A stretch of DNA of 64,000 bases, taken from the NCBI GenBank assembly GCA_020746995.1, contig JAGPXD010000003.1, positions 5,890,001-5,954,000 on the forward strand, read 5' to 3'. The stretch is from Plectosphaerella cucumerina. Lineage: Eukaryota; Ascomycota; Sordariomycetes; Glomerellales; Plectosphaerellaceae. Made by a program: the position numbers and the translations under genes. This document shows, piece by piece, positions 55,501-64,000 of the stretch; the stretch's first letter is position 1, and every line of letters begins with the position of its first letter. Below the pieces are notes generated by a model. It searched no databases and was not told the origin of the DNA. It saw only the letters and a program-made list of their open reading frames with translations.

Positions 55501-56248
55501 CGAGGCCGTCGCTGTCTTCTTGCATACTGATGAGCCGGCATGCCATCACATCAGCGATTTGGATCTGCGAAGCTTCATTGTCGAAGCTGCCGAGTCTATG
55601 GTGCGGCTTGGAGAGGTTGATATCCTTGATTCCCTGGTTTTCGCGCTCAGTTGCAAGCGGACGCAAGGCGGAAAGCATCTGGACGTGTGGAATAACAAGG
55701 GCGTACCCATCATTGAGGACATCGTCGACGTTGCTCAAGAGCTGCAAGATGCCTCCGACAGGCCGTCGGTGTTGCCCAACACGTTCCGCCTACAGACCAA
55801 GGTGCTCCCGATTCCATTCTCGGACACCCAGAAGCCCTCCTCTGCCGAAGCCTTGGACACCCTCGCCCGCGGTCTTTCGGTCCACATCGAGCAGCTCGCC
55901 CGGCACCGGGTCCCGTATCATATTGATTTCCAGCACCTGCGAGAAGACATGAGCTACATTCAAACCCAGGACCTCGCCTATGTGGCAGTCGCTCTCGCAG
56001 CCATCGAAGACGCTGTGTCCGCGAGAGACCCAACACTGGAGACGTATCTCCGTTTGGAGCTCGTGGCCGACTTCCTCGAGAAGGCATCCGATCCCGGCGA
56101 GGAAGTGGCGGGTCAAGTGCGAGAGCTGGTGGGCATCTGGAAGACATGCAAGGCGGAAGGGTTACGGGTTATGGGGCAGCAGGTGGAGAAGACGCTCACG
56201 AACAAGGGGATCGGGTCCAAACACTGGTTCACTGCAAGTCTTAAGTAA
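52523..56248 (+). CDS. Very long unrecognised protein, interrupted by one in-frame TAG
   Basis: One continuous frame of 1241 codons plus stop, broken only by TAG at 53030-53032 (codon 170). Coding character is the same on both sides: GEPVSF before the stop, DNIVLFHGNVDFCEQVL after. The protein is all-helical by appearance, with Leu/Ala-rich and charged helices, no signal peptide, no membrane segment and no motif I know; it could be a HEAT-like scaffold. The stop may be a nonsense mutation, a sequence error, a site read through, or a UAG edited to UGG. A 33-bp intron ending in this TAG (53000-53032) would also keep the frame, but would be very short and has a weak GTGTCG donor. The 5' part alone would encode 169 aa. 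Confidence 0.6.
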
Positions 56249-56423
56249 CGCAATACTACATTTATGCCTGCTGCCGTGTTGCAGCCCTGCAGACAAGCGC
56301 CGAGCCTCGGCCGAGGCGGGACATGCCGCTGATCGCCGCCGGTCCCCCACGCCGATCATCGAGTACAAAAGGTTCAACGGCGCGCCCTTGGGGGTTGCGG
56401 GAATCCAAGTTGTGTCACGCAAG

Positions 56424-58242
56424 ATGGATGGCACAAAGCTCCCTGAACTGCCGGCCCTCGGGCTGGCTCCGGGTGTGAAGAAGGAAAACATCAACCCCGA
56501 AAAGGTGGTGGTTGCGTGGCTGGAGAAGCTGGACAAGTGGTTCCAGTCGCGCCAGGACCTCGCCTCTCTATTCATCGACAACTGCTGGTGGCGCGACATT
56601 CTTGGCTTCGACTGGGACTTTACTACAAAGCGAGGCGTGGACGACATTGGGAAGTACCTCGAGGGGAGGTCCATCACAAATCTGCAAGCGTCGATTGGCG
56701 GGCTCAAGCCGATCCTCCTCGACATGGGCGGTATGGTTTGGATCCAGTCAGGATTCACCTTCAAGAACGAACACGGCAATGGCACAGGCTTCGTCCGCTT
56801 GGGAAACGTCTCCGAGGGCGAGTGGCGGGCTTGGATCGTTTTCACGCAGCTGGAGGAGCTGTCGCGGCAAAAGGAGATTGAAGCGGTCAGAAATCGCAGC
56901 CATGCAGCGGCTGCTCGCGCTTCGCACGTCAATGGCGTCGCTCATGAACCGCAGGTCCTCATCGTCGGCGCAGGTCAGTTTCCACCCCTTCCCACTCACC
57001 AACCACCGCTGACCTTTTGCAGGCCAGGCCGGTGTGTCTCTTGCTGCGCGGCTAGGCAGCATGGGCGTCCGCACCCTCCTCGTCGACCGACACGGGCGCA
57101 TCGGCGACTCTTGGAGGGCACGGTATGAGTCCTGCACGCTCAACACGCCAACATTCACCGACCACTACCCGTTCCTCAAGTACCCCGAGAACTGGCCGCG
57201 CTGGCTCTCGCGCGATCAGGTCGCCGACTTCATGGAGCACTATGCGCAGCTGATGGGCCTCAACTTACGTCTGAAGACTAGCGTGACGTTCGTCAAGCGA
57301 GATGAGGCGGCCGACCGGTTCACTGTCGAGCTCAAGGGGCCAGAAGGCCATCAGACACTTACGCCCCGACATGTGGTCCTGGCCACAGGCGTGTTCAGCG
57401 ACGAGCCCATCATGCCTGACATACCGGGTATGGACAATTTCGCCGGCCTGCTCTACCACTCGGCCAAGCATCGCACGGCAAGGGACGTGCCTGATGTTAC
57501 CAGCAAGCGAGTGGTGGTGATCGGTCCTGGCACGAGCGGACACGATGTCGCCCAGGACTTTGTCGAACACGGCGCCAAGTCAGTGACGCTGGTGCAGCGC
57601 AACCCCATCTTCTCGATGTCCGCCGAGGCGTGGGAGACAATCCAGCTGGGACTCTGGAGCATGCCAGGTCTGACAACCGAGGAGGCCGATGTGGTGGGCA
57701 ACTCGCTGCCGCTGGCAGTAATCCGCACCATGAGCATCGGCCTGACGCGTGCGCTGGCCGAGTTCGACAAGGACATGGTCGCTGGCCTTCGTGCCGCTGG
57801 CCTCGCGCTGCGCACCGGAGAGGATGGGTACGGGCTGGCAGACCACCAGCTCATCGAGGGCGGGCGGTACTACATCGACCAAGGCGCCAACGACATGATC
57901 ATCGACGGGCGCATCAAGGTGCTGCAGTGCGATGGGGGCGTGGCGCGCCTCGACGCAGGCGGGATCGAGCTCGCCGACGGACGGCGCGCCGAGGCGGACG
58001 TGGTGGTCTTCGCGACGGGGTACCGCCACAACATCACGATGGTGCGTCGACTCATGGGCGATGACGTGGCCGATGCGATGCCCCGATTCGGGCTGCTGGA
58101 TGATGAGCAGGAGCGCGCGGGGTGGTGGCGGCCCACGGGGGTGCGCGGGTTCTGGTACATGACGGGCAGCTTCATGTACTGTCGGCAGTTTTCGCAGGCG
58201 CTGGCCCTGCAGATCGCCGCGGCGGAGGCCAAGGCGAGTTAG
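56424..58242 (+). CDS. Flavin-containing monooxygenase with N-terminal NTF2-like domain
   Basis: Exons 56424-56973 and 57023-58242, intron 56974-57022 (49 bp), 589 aa in phase. The first ~165 residues resemble an NTF2/SnoaL-like domain (FIDNCWWRDILGFDWDF). The FAD Rossmann motif GAGQAG is at 182-187, rebuilt across the intron. The NADPH motif is VVVIGPGTSGHD. A late FATGYRHN matches the ATG(Y/G) element of FMO-type enzymes. The middle FxGxxxHxxx(W/F)-like region reads LLYHSAKHRTARD. These enzymes hydroxylate N, S or C atoms, or convert indole-pyruvate in the YUCCA group. The substrate here is unknown. It starts 175 bp after the long gene. Confidence 0.85.
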
Positions 58243-58626
58243 GATAATGTAGGGGCCGGGGGAGCAAGGGAGGTAGAGATGATCTTATCTGATGGGATCG
58301 GCGGCGCCGGCTGCTGCTTGGGGCGCAGTGCGCAGGGATCGTCGGTGTCGATGAGGGATTTACGCAGTGTACTTCTGCGAGGATGTAAAGTTTCTTGGAT
58401 GAGGATCAGTTGAATGTGACGTTGGGCAGTGTGTCGAAGGTCTAGAGCCGTTCCGTGATGTCCCTGGCCCCTGAATGACCCACGCCCCCATCGTCACCAC
58501 GACCACCCACAACGATCACGACTCGAGTCATGCAGCGTCCCGCTCTCGGTCCACAATCATGTCTGTTGGTATGAATTAGGGCTACATAGGGCCCACAACC
58601 TTGGGAGATCTTCATCAATAACCACA
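58243..58626. other. 3' flank of the monooxygenase gene and tRNA upstream region
   Basis: About 380 bp. No gene is supported. Confidence 0.45.
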
Positions 58627-58745
58627 GGCGAGGTGGCCGAGTGGTTAAGGCGACAGACTAGAACGAAATGCCCTGTCGTCAGACGGACACCTCCTTCAGA
58701 TATCTGTTGGGTTCGCCCGCGTAGGTTCAAATCCTGCCCTCGTCG
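58627..58745 (+). tRNA. tRNA-Ser (AGA) with a 38-bp intron
   Basis: Acceptor stem GGCGAGG (58627-58633) pairs with CCTCGTC (58738-58744), with one G-T pair and discriminator G. D-arm GCC/GGC encloses GAGTGGTTAA. Anticodon stem ACAGA/TCTGT encloses CTAGAA plus A, anticodon AGA. The intron is 58664-58701, one base after the anticodon, as in eukaryotic tRNAs. A long variable arm (GGG TTCG CCC) marks class II. The T-arm GTAGG TTCAAAT CCTGC is intact. Confidence 0.93.
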
Positions 58746-59083
58746 CGTATTTGTACAGACGCACCCAGCTCAGCTGGGTCTCATTTTTCTTTTTGCGCCT
58801 GCCATTGGGGTTGAAGTTTGCCCGCAGGTCTTCGGGGCGCAGGGCCAATGTTGAGCGCTCAGCAGGTGCCAGAATCAGGAGCTTCCGAAACGCTACAATC
58901 GTAAACCACATCAAGAAGGAAGCTTGGGAAGTCTTGATGGGATGATTGCCTTGGTCGGCTCAATTGATCAAGGCCATGCATCGTGGGTGAACAGCCTGGC
59001 TGCGAAACATGCTACCTACCACGACTCGGACACATCCGGCGTGTCGACACACTTCACAACTGCCAGGCCACTTCCTGCCAACC
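58746..59083. other. Flank between tRNA and helicase genes
   Basis: About 340 bp. A T run (CTCATTTTTCTTTTTG) begins 40 bp after the tRNA and could be its RNA polymerase III terminator. No other feature is seen. Confidence 0.5.
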
Positions 59084-62000
59084 TCACTTCTTCACGTTGA
59101 CGGTGACGACACGGCCCTCAACCCAGAGAGCCCTGTGAAGACCCTTCAGCTCCTCCGCCTTGGTCAAGACCATCTCGCCCGTGGCCGTCTCGACCAGCAT
59201 GGGAGCCGAGTCGTCGCTCTCAGCCGCCGAACCCATATCGCCCGTGACGTGGATGTCTCCAACAAGGACAAGTCCGCACCTCGACCTCGTCAGCAGCACA
59301 TTGAGACGCTGCTTGTTGCAAGTGAAGCCAGGGCCGACAATGCTGTTGGTGCCCATCACGATGATGGTGATGTCTTTCTCCCTGGAAATCTGTCAGCACC
59401 CGTGAGGTCAAGCTGTGCGATGCGATTTACTTACTGTCCCTGGTAGCCATCGATTGTGTCCGACTTGGCCATGCCGGCAAGAACCTCGACGTACTCGGGG
59501 TTCTTGCGCAGCTTTGCGATGACGTTGACGTTGGCCGTGTAAGGCGTGAGGAGTACAATATCGGTTGCCGGGATGCCGTTGCAGACCAGTTCGACAGCCA
59601 GGTCGAGAGCAATCTTGGCCTGATCCGGGCTTCTCTTGGATCCGGACATTTCATCGTTGAGAACCTCCGCTCCATCACAGTGGAGGAAGACGGGGCTCAT
59701 GTGACCTTCAGGGGGAGGCTTGAGCTCGGGGAACTTCTCCTGCAGCATGTCCTCGAGAACATGGCCCGATTGGAACCGCGGCTCGTCAATATCGCAGCAG
59801 GCTCTGTACTCGACGTCGAGATCTGGGTACATGAAGCGAGACACCGCATCGAACAGTCCCCTGGCCATGCGGAGTTGCACCCGCAAGCGGTAGACGGGAA
59901 TGCCCATGGCTTGGAGATACTCAAGACCGGAGATGCTGCCGTCAGCGGGCAGTCGGTTGAGGTAGTTGCCATCGACATCCTTCTCGTGCTGCGTGAGGAC
60001 AGTAGGCGGGAGCTGGACCGGATCGCCGCCGAGGAAGCAGGGCGTGGCGACATTGCCCCAGGCGCAGGCAAGGTCAGAGCGGTGCATTGCTGCAGCTTCA
60101 TCGACGATGACGCCGCCACACACCTTCTTGTAGAACCTCCACGTGTCGTTGTTCTCCGACAGAGCCGGAGTGGCGCATCCAAAATCAGCCTCGCGAACCA
60201 GCCTGTCGAAAAGGGCCTCAAGAACCTCCTCAGACGGGGGGCCGGACTGGATGAACTGTTCTCTGGTGATCTGTCCAGTGGCATAGGCGCGCAGGAACTT
60301 TAGATCCTCCCTGTTGTCGATGTCATCCCGCATGTCGTGCAGGATCTGGGCGTCATCCTCGTGGAGAGGGGGCACAGCCGGGGATCGGAAGAGCGCAAGC
60401 AGCCAGTAGGCCACGGAGTAGTCGAGCTGCCACCTGCGCTCTGTTCCCCAGTCGACCTTGGGACGAGCACCCTCAATGTCGTCGGGGAATCGGACCAGAT
60501 GTCGAAAGGCGTCCATGTCAAACACAGTCTTGAAGCCGCGGACGACCAGCTTGCGGCGGGCGTTGCCTCCCTTGGGACCGGCATTGTAGCGGTCCGTCAC
60601 GGTGGAAGACACCTCGTAGATTCGGGCGGCGAGGTTGTCAACGGAGACGTTGCTAGGGCCGGAGCAAAAGATCTTGCCGAGACGGGCTCCCATGGCCAGA
60701 GCGACGACGCCCATGACGGTGGTTTTTCCAAAGCCAGCAGCCTTTTTGCGTCAGTGATCATCTCTGTCTGGGATAAGATTATTTTGACTTACACCCGTGA
60801 CGATACCGAGACCCAGGGGCCTGTCGCTCATGTATCTTCGGAAGCGCTCGCGGTCCTGGGGCAGAGCCTCGGCAACGAGAGCGTCAATGTAGCGCTGATC
60901 ATCAATCTCAAAGTAGTTGATGGCAGGAAGCTTGTCACGAGGAACATGTGCGATGGATGTCGCAGCCATGGCTCTGACAAGAGTCTGAGGGTCGTCCGAG
61001 TCTTCGTCGTCTGAGACAGCACTTCGGCTGTCGGCCAGGGGGTCCTCCATGGCGAGCCACTCGTAGAAGCCATGGCCGCACATGAGGTGTCGATGGAGAC
61101 GTCGTGCCTGGGTATTGGTCAAGTCGAAGCCCGAGTAAGGCGGCTTCGAAGGCTCGGCACCCCAGGCGTAGGCCATCAGGGCATTGACCTTCCTCTTGAC
61201 ATCGGGAGCACCAGCGTAAAAGTTGAAAGCAACGGTGTTCTAGGCCTTGCTGGACTTTTCCGCGGCGGGCCTGTTCTTGAACGTGATGGGCTCGAACATC
61301 TTGGCGAACTTTGAGCCCTTGGTGGGCTTCCTGACTTGGAGGATCATGTCGGTCTTCTTGATGGGGTGGAGATCGCTGGACAGCTCGGGGTACTCTTCGG
61401 GATCCAGAAGAAGCCGACCGGGCCTGCGCAAAATCTTGTTAGATGTTTTCTGTCACAAGTGTGTGCTGTGTCAACTCACCATCGGACAGGTCCGCGTCGG
61501 CTCTGGGGACCAAAGAGAAGCATCTCGAAGCCCTCCTTGCGGGTGAACCTCCTCCAAGCAGCGTCATGCTGCTTGCGGAACTGACGCATGTTGGGGAGTA
61601 TGATGAAGAACTCAGGTGGTGTCGTCTGCGGCGAGCGTGCGACGAAGTACGCAGGGAGGCGGGTGTTGGACATTCTCTCGGCCTCGACATGGAGCCAGAG
61701 GAAGTCCTGGATGACCGCCTGGGCGCTGACGGCAAGGAAGGAGTTAAGGTCATCGAAGGCGAAGGCAGGAAGGAACTGCTTCTTGGACTTGGTCCTAGAG
61801 AAGATCATTCGGTAGTTGTTCAGGTCGTATGCGTGGTCGTCACCGTAAGGGTAGGTGAAGTGAGCAGGCAGGTGCTGTTCATTGAGCTTGTTGATGGCTG
61901 AAGTATTGGCTGCGACAACCAGAGAGAAGTTGTTCATGACGAGAAGATCCTTCAAGGTGATTCCATCAATGATGGGCTCGTCCTGGTTGACGATGCCCTC

Positions 62001-62535
62001 GAGGTCGTAGTCCTTGCCGTTGGCGTAAGGGACGCCATATCCGGTGACGAAGGAAGCCGCACCATCATGAAGAACGATGGTCACGGCAGTGAGGTCTTCG
62101 GCATCTGGGAACTTTGCGAGGGTGGCCTTGTCAACTTCAGTGACCGTCTGGGTGTATCCGCCACGGGGAAGTCGAATGCAGATCTTGTGGTGCGTCGACA
62201 GATTGTGCGACTCGGTCTGTTGGTCGTCTTGATTTGGTCAGCTCTTCGAAAAGTTGTTGCACGTAAGGCTAGAAGAAGAATAACATACAGAAGTAGCGAA
62301 CTCCAAAGCCGGACTTATGATTCTCGGTCTGGCGCGGATCCGCAAAAGGGATGTTGAGGATGATGCCGATCCAAGGCGCCTGGCCAGGTGTGGTCGAAAG
62401 AACGAGACGAGCCTTGATCTTGGTGCCCTCAACGGCGAGGGCTTCACCGGACGCGATCACTGATCCATCGACGATGATGGCACAGTCCCTTGACATCGAG
62501 GCCGAAGCCTTGTCATCGGAAGCGATGTCAGACAT
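59084..62535 (-). CDS. SF1 (UPF1-like) helicase, interrupted by one in-frame TAG
   Basis: Five exons: 62535-62289, 62227-61480, 61423-60793, 60741-59435 and 59381-59084; introns of 51-61 bp; 1077 codons counting the TAG. The helicase core has Walker A GAAGFGKT (residues 542-549, rebuilt across intron 3), Walker B with VIVDEAAAM, a motif III-type GDPVQLPPTV, and late motifs SDTIDGYQGQEKD and LNVLLTRSRCGL. This layout is of the UPF1/SF1B group. TAG at 61240-61242 (codon 393) falls inside exon 3 between SSKA and NTVAFNFYAG, with the frame unchanged on both sides. No donor site close by would make it an intron end. It may be a nonsense mutation, an error, or an edited codon. Confidence 0.75.
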
Positions 62536-63101
62536 GGCGACGATGAATTGGGTGGATGATGAGAAGTGTGCCGGACGAAGGTGAAGAGGCGGCCGGCCCG
62601 CTGGGTGACGGAAGACGGGAGGAAGGGACGCCAATAAAATTCCACGGTGGGACTGTTTTCCGGCTGGCCAGGTATATGTGTGTGGGAGACACGGGTCACG
62701 GGACCTCGCTGTGGCCAGTTTCAACCGATGCAGTGGGAAGTGGAAGGTGCATCATGCCAGCTCTGGAAATTCTACACGCTGCCAACCTGAGGCCCCTCGC
62801 TAAGCCCTCGCAGATTTGGCAGGAGATGCACCTTTAGCAACTGTCAAGTCAAGTTTGAAAGCCACCCAACAAAGCCCAAATCTTGGTCTTTTGCTGGTAT
62901 GAATGTAGGGTTCTTCAACATATTTCCTTCAGGAGGAACTTGAAGACTTGTTCCAGTCCATATTCACTTTAATCTGAAACATCTCAGGCAGGAAAATCCA
63001 CCTTCCTAGGTAGGCCGAGGGGTGGTAAATGACATCTCTTCTCCCATGTCGAACTATCTTCACCGGCAGAATATCAACTCTCCATATCCCATGTATATCT
63101 C
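62536..63101. other. Promoter of the helicase gene and 3' flank of the MFS gene
   Basis: About 570 bp between two minus-strand genes. No gene is supported. Confidence 0.45.
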
Positions 63102-64000
63102 CTACTCCGACTCCTCCTCGGCGCTCGCCTGCAGGTCCCTCTCCGCCTTTGTTCCCTTCCAGTTGAAGGCCTTGCAAAGGATCGGGACGAGGATGGCGAG
63201 AATCATGCCAGCACCAAGGAAGCCGGCAGTGACACCAAAGCCCATACGATACGCCGGGCTGTCGTGGCTGGGCCAGATGCGGCTGCCGTAGACGCTGGAG
63301 AAGTTGCCAAAAGCGTTGACGAGGGCGAGGACGATGGCGCGCTTTTCGGCGGGCATGCTGATGGTGGCGCTGGTCCACGACAGGATGAGGGGGATGGAAG
63401 ACCACTGGGGAAGGTTAGCTGGAAAAGTTATTGTGAAGAAGACAAGAGATGAACTCACAATTCCAGCTGCGATGAGGCACATCATGGTGTAGCGGACGAC
63501 GGAGTGTGTGACTGTCGCGCAAACAGTGGCGGCGATGAAACCCACGCCCAGCATGGTGGCCGTGTGCCACCTGCGCTCGAGGATGCGGTCCGAGTTCCAG
63601 GCGACGATGTTGAGGACGACGGCGGCGACAATCTGAGCAAACATGTCAGCTGGGTCACCGCAAAGTAGGGTCAGAAGACGTACGTAGATGGGAATGGTCA
63701 TGTACTGAGCCTGGGTAGCCGTGTAACCAAGGGTGACGGTGATGGTAGGGATGAAGTAGGACACGGTTCCAGCGCCGACTACCAAATGTTAGTTTGTTCC
63801 ATGAAGAGGCGGAATTTGGACTTACCCGTCAGCATGAAGAGAACGAGGTACACCCATGAGCGAGGGTCGGCAATGGCAGCGATGAAGGCCTGCCAGTGGC
63901 TGAGCCTGGTCTGGACGCTGGCCGTTCCGGAGGCAGCGCCGTCGGCGACGATACGGATGTGTGCCAGCCTCCTCTCCTCGGGGGTGAGGCGCTTCGAGGT
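63102..64000 (-). CDS. MFS transporter of the anion:cation symporter (allantoate/nicotinate) type, 5' part outside the window
   Basis: C-terminal half only. Exons visible: 64000(partial)-63826, 63778-63684, 63632-63459 and 63404-63102, introns of 47, 51 and 54 bp, all in phase. The central loop ends RLSHWQAFIAAIADPRSWVY, the start of helix 7, followed by helices with VSYFIPTITVTLGYTATQAQ, VVLNIVAWNSD, and a last pair around GFGVTAGFLGAGMILAILVP. The helix-8 stretch SYFIPTI and the sequence HDSPAYRMG near the end are typical of Dal5/Tna1-like ACS transporters of nicotinate, allantoate, biotin or similar acids. The substrate cannot be told. Confidence 0.8.

Noticed and set aside
1..64000. CRISPR arrays, insertion sequences, viral or plasmid genes
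   Set aside because: None seen. The window is eukaryotic nuclear DNA, and the only dispersed-looking repeat is the local 190-bp duplication.

Overview
The window is nuclear DNA of a filamentous ascomycete, most likely a Sordariomycete. Genes are close together and most are split by introns of 46-75 bp with GT...AG ends and CTGAC/CTAAC-type branch sites. Several families are typical of Pezizomycotina: fungal-specific transcription factors, a fungal rhodopsin-like membrane protein, an AA9 polysaccharide monooxygenase, PAN-domain secreted proteins and a DUF3425 bZIP factor. A duplicated 190-bp block carries the C-to-T/G-to-A mark of repeat-induced point mutation (RIP). I cannot name the genus. 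Exon coordinates below come from reading splice sites and phases by eye; no transcripts or homology searches were available.

Layout. 0.7-15.8 kb is mainly housekeeping: a C2H2 factor, an Rtc1/Sea2 (WDR24) subunit of the SEA complex, a UVRAG/Vps38-type subunit of PI3-kinase complex II, a GT31-type glycosyltransferase fused to a PAN domain, two membrane proteins (one a J-domain protein) and a small tubby-like protein. 15.9-21.9 kb holds a short-chain dehydrogenase, a Zn-cluster-less fungal transcription factor, a berberine-bridge-type FAD oxidase and a secreted cupin. Together they could form a small metabolic cluster without a backbone synthase. 23.3-25.2 kb has a conserved small protein and a secreted protein made of nine near-identical repeats separated by Lys-Arg/Arg-Arg sites, a KEX2-processed repeat precursor. 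27.5-34.5 kb carries a Zn2Cys6 factor, an NmrA-like protein, the RIP-marked duplicated promoter of a DUF3425 bZIP gene, and a seven-helix membrane protein.

36.4-40 kb encodes secreted degradative enzymes (S10 serine carboxypeptidase, AA9 LPMO). 41.3-46 kb carries RTG2 and a PiT-family phosphate permease. 46.6-51.8 kb is a run of secreted proteins: a 172-aa protein, a five-PAN-domain protein, and two tandem paralogues with a ten-glycine run. 52.5-58.2 kb has a very long unrecognised protein and a flavin monooxygenase. An intron-containing tRNA-Ser(AGA) follows, then an SF1 (UPF1-like) helicase, and the window ends inside an MFS transporter.

The points I would follow first are the KEX2-type repeat precursor; two otherwise intact genes each broken by one in-frame TAG (A-to-I editing of UAG to UGG is a known sexual-stage mechanism in Sordariomycetes, alongside nonsense mutation or error); the RIP-marked promoter duplication; and the tandem glycine-run secreted proteins.
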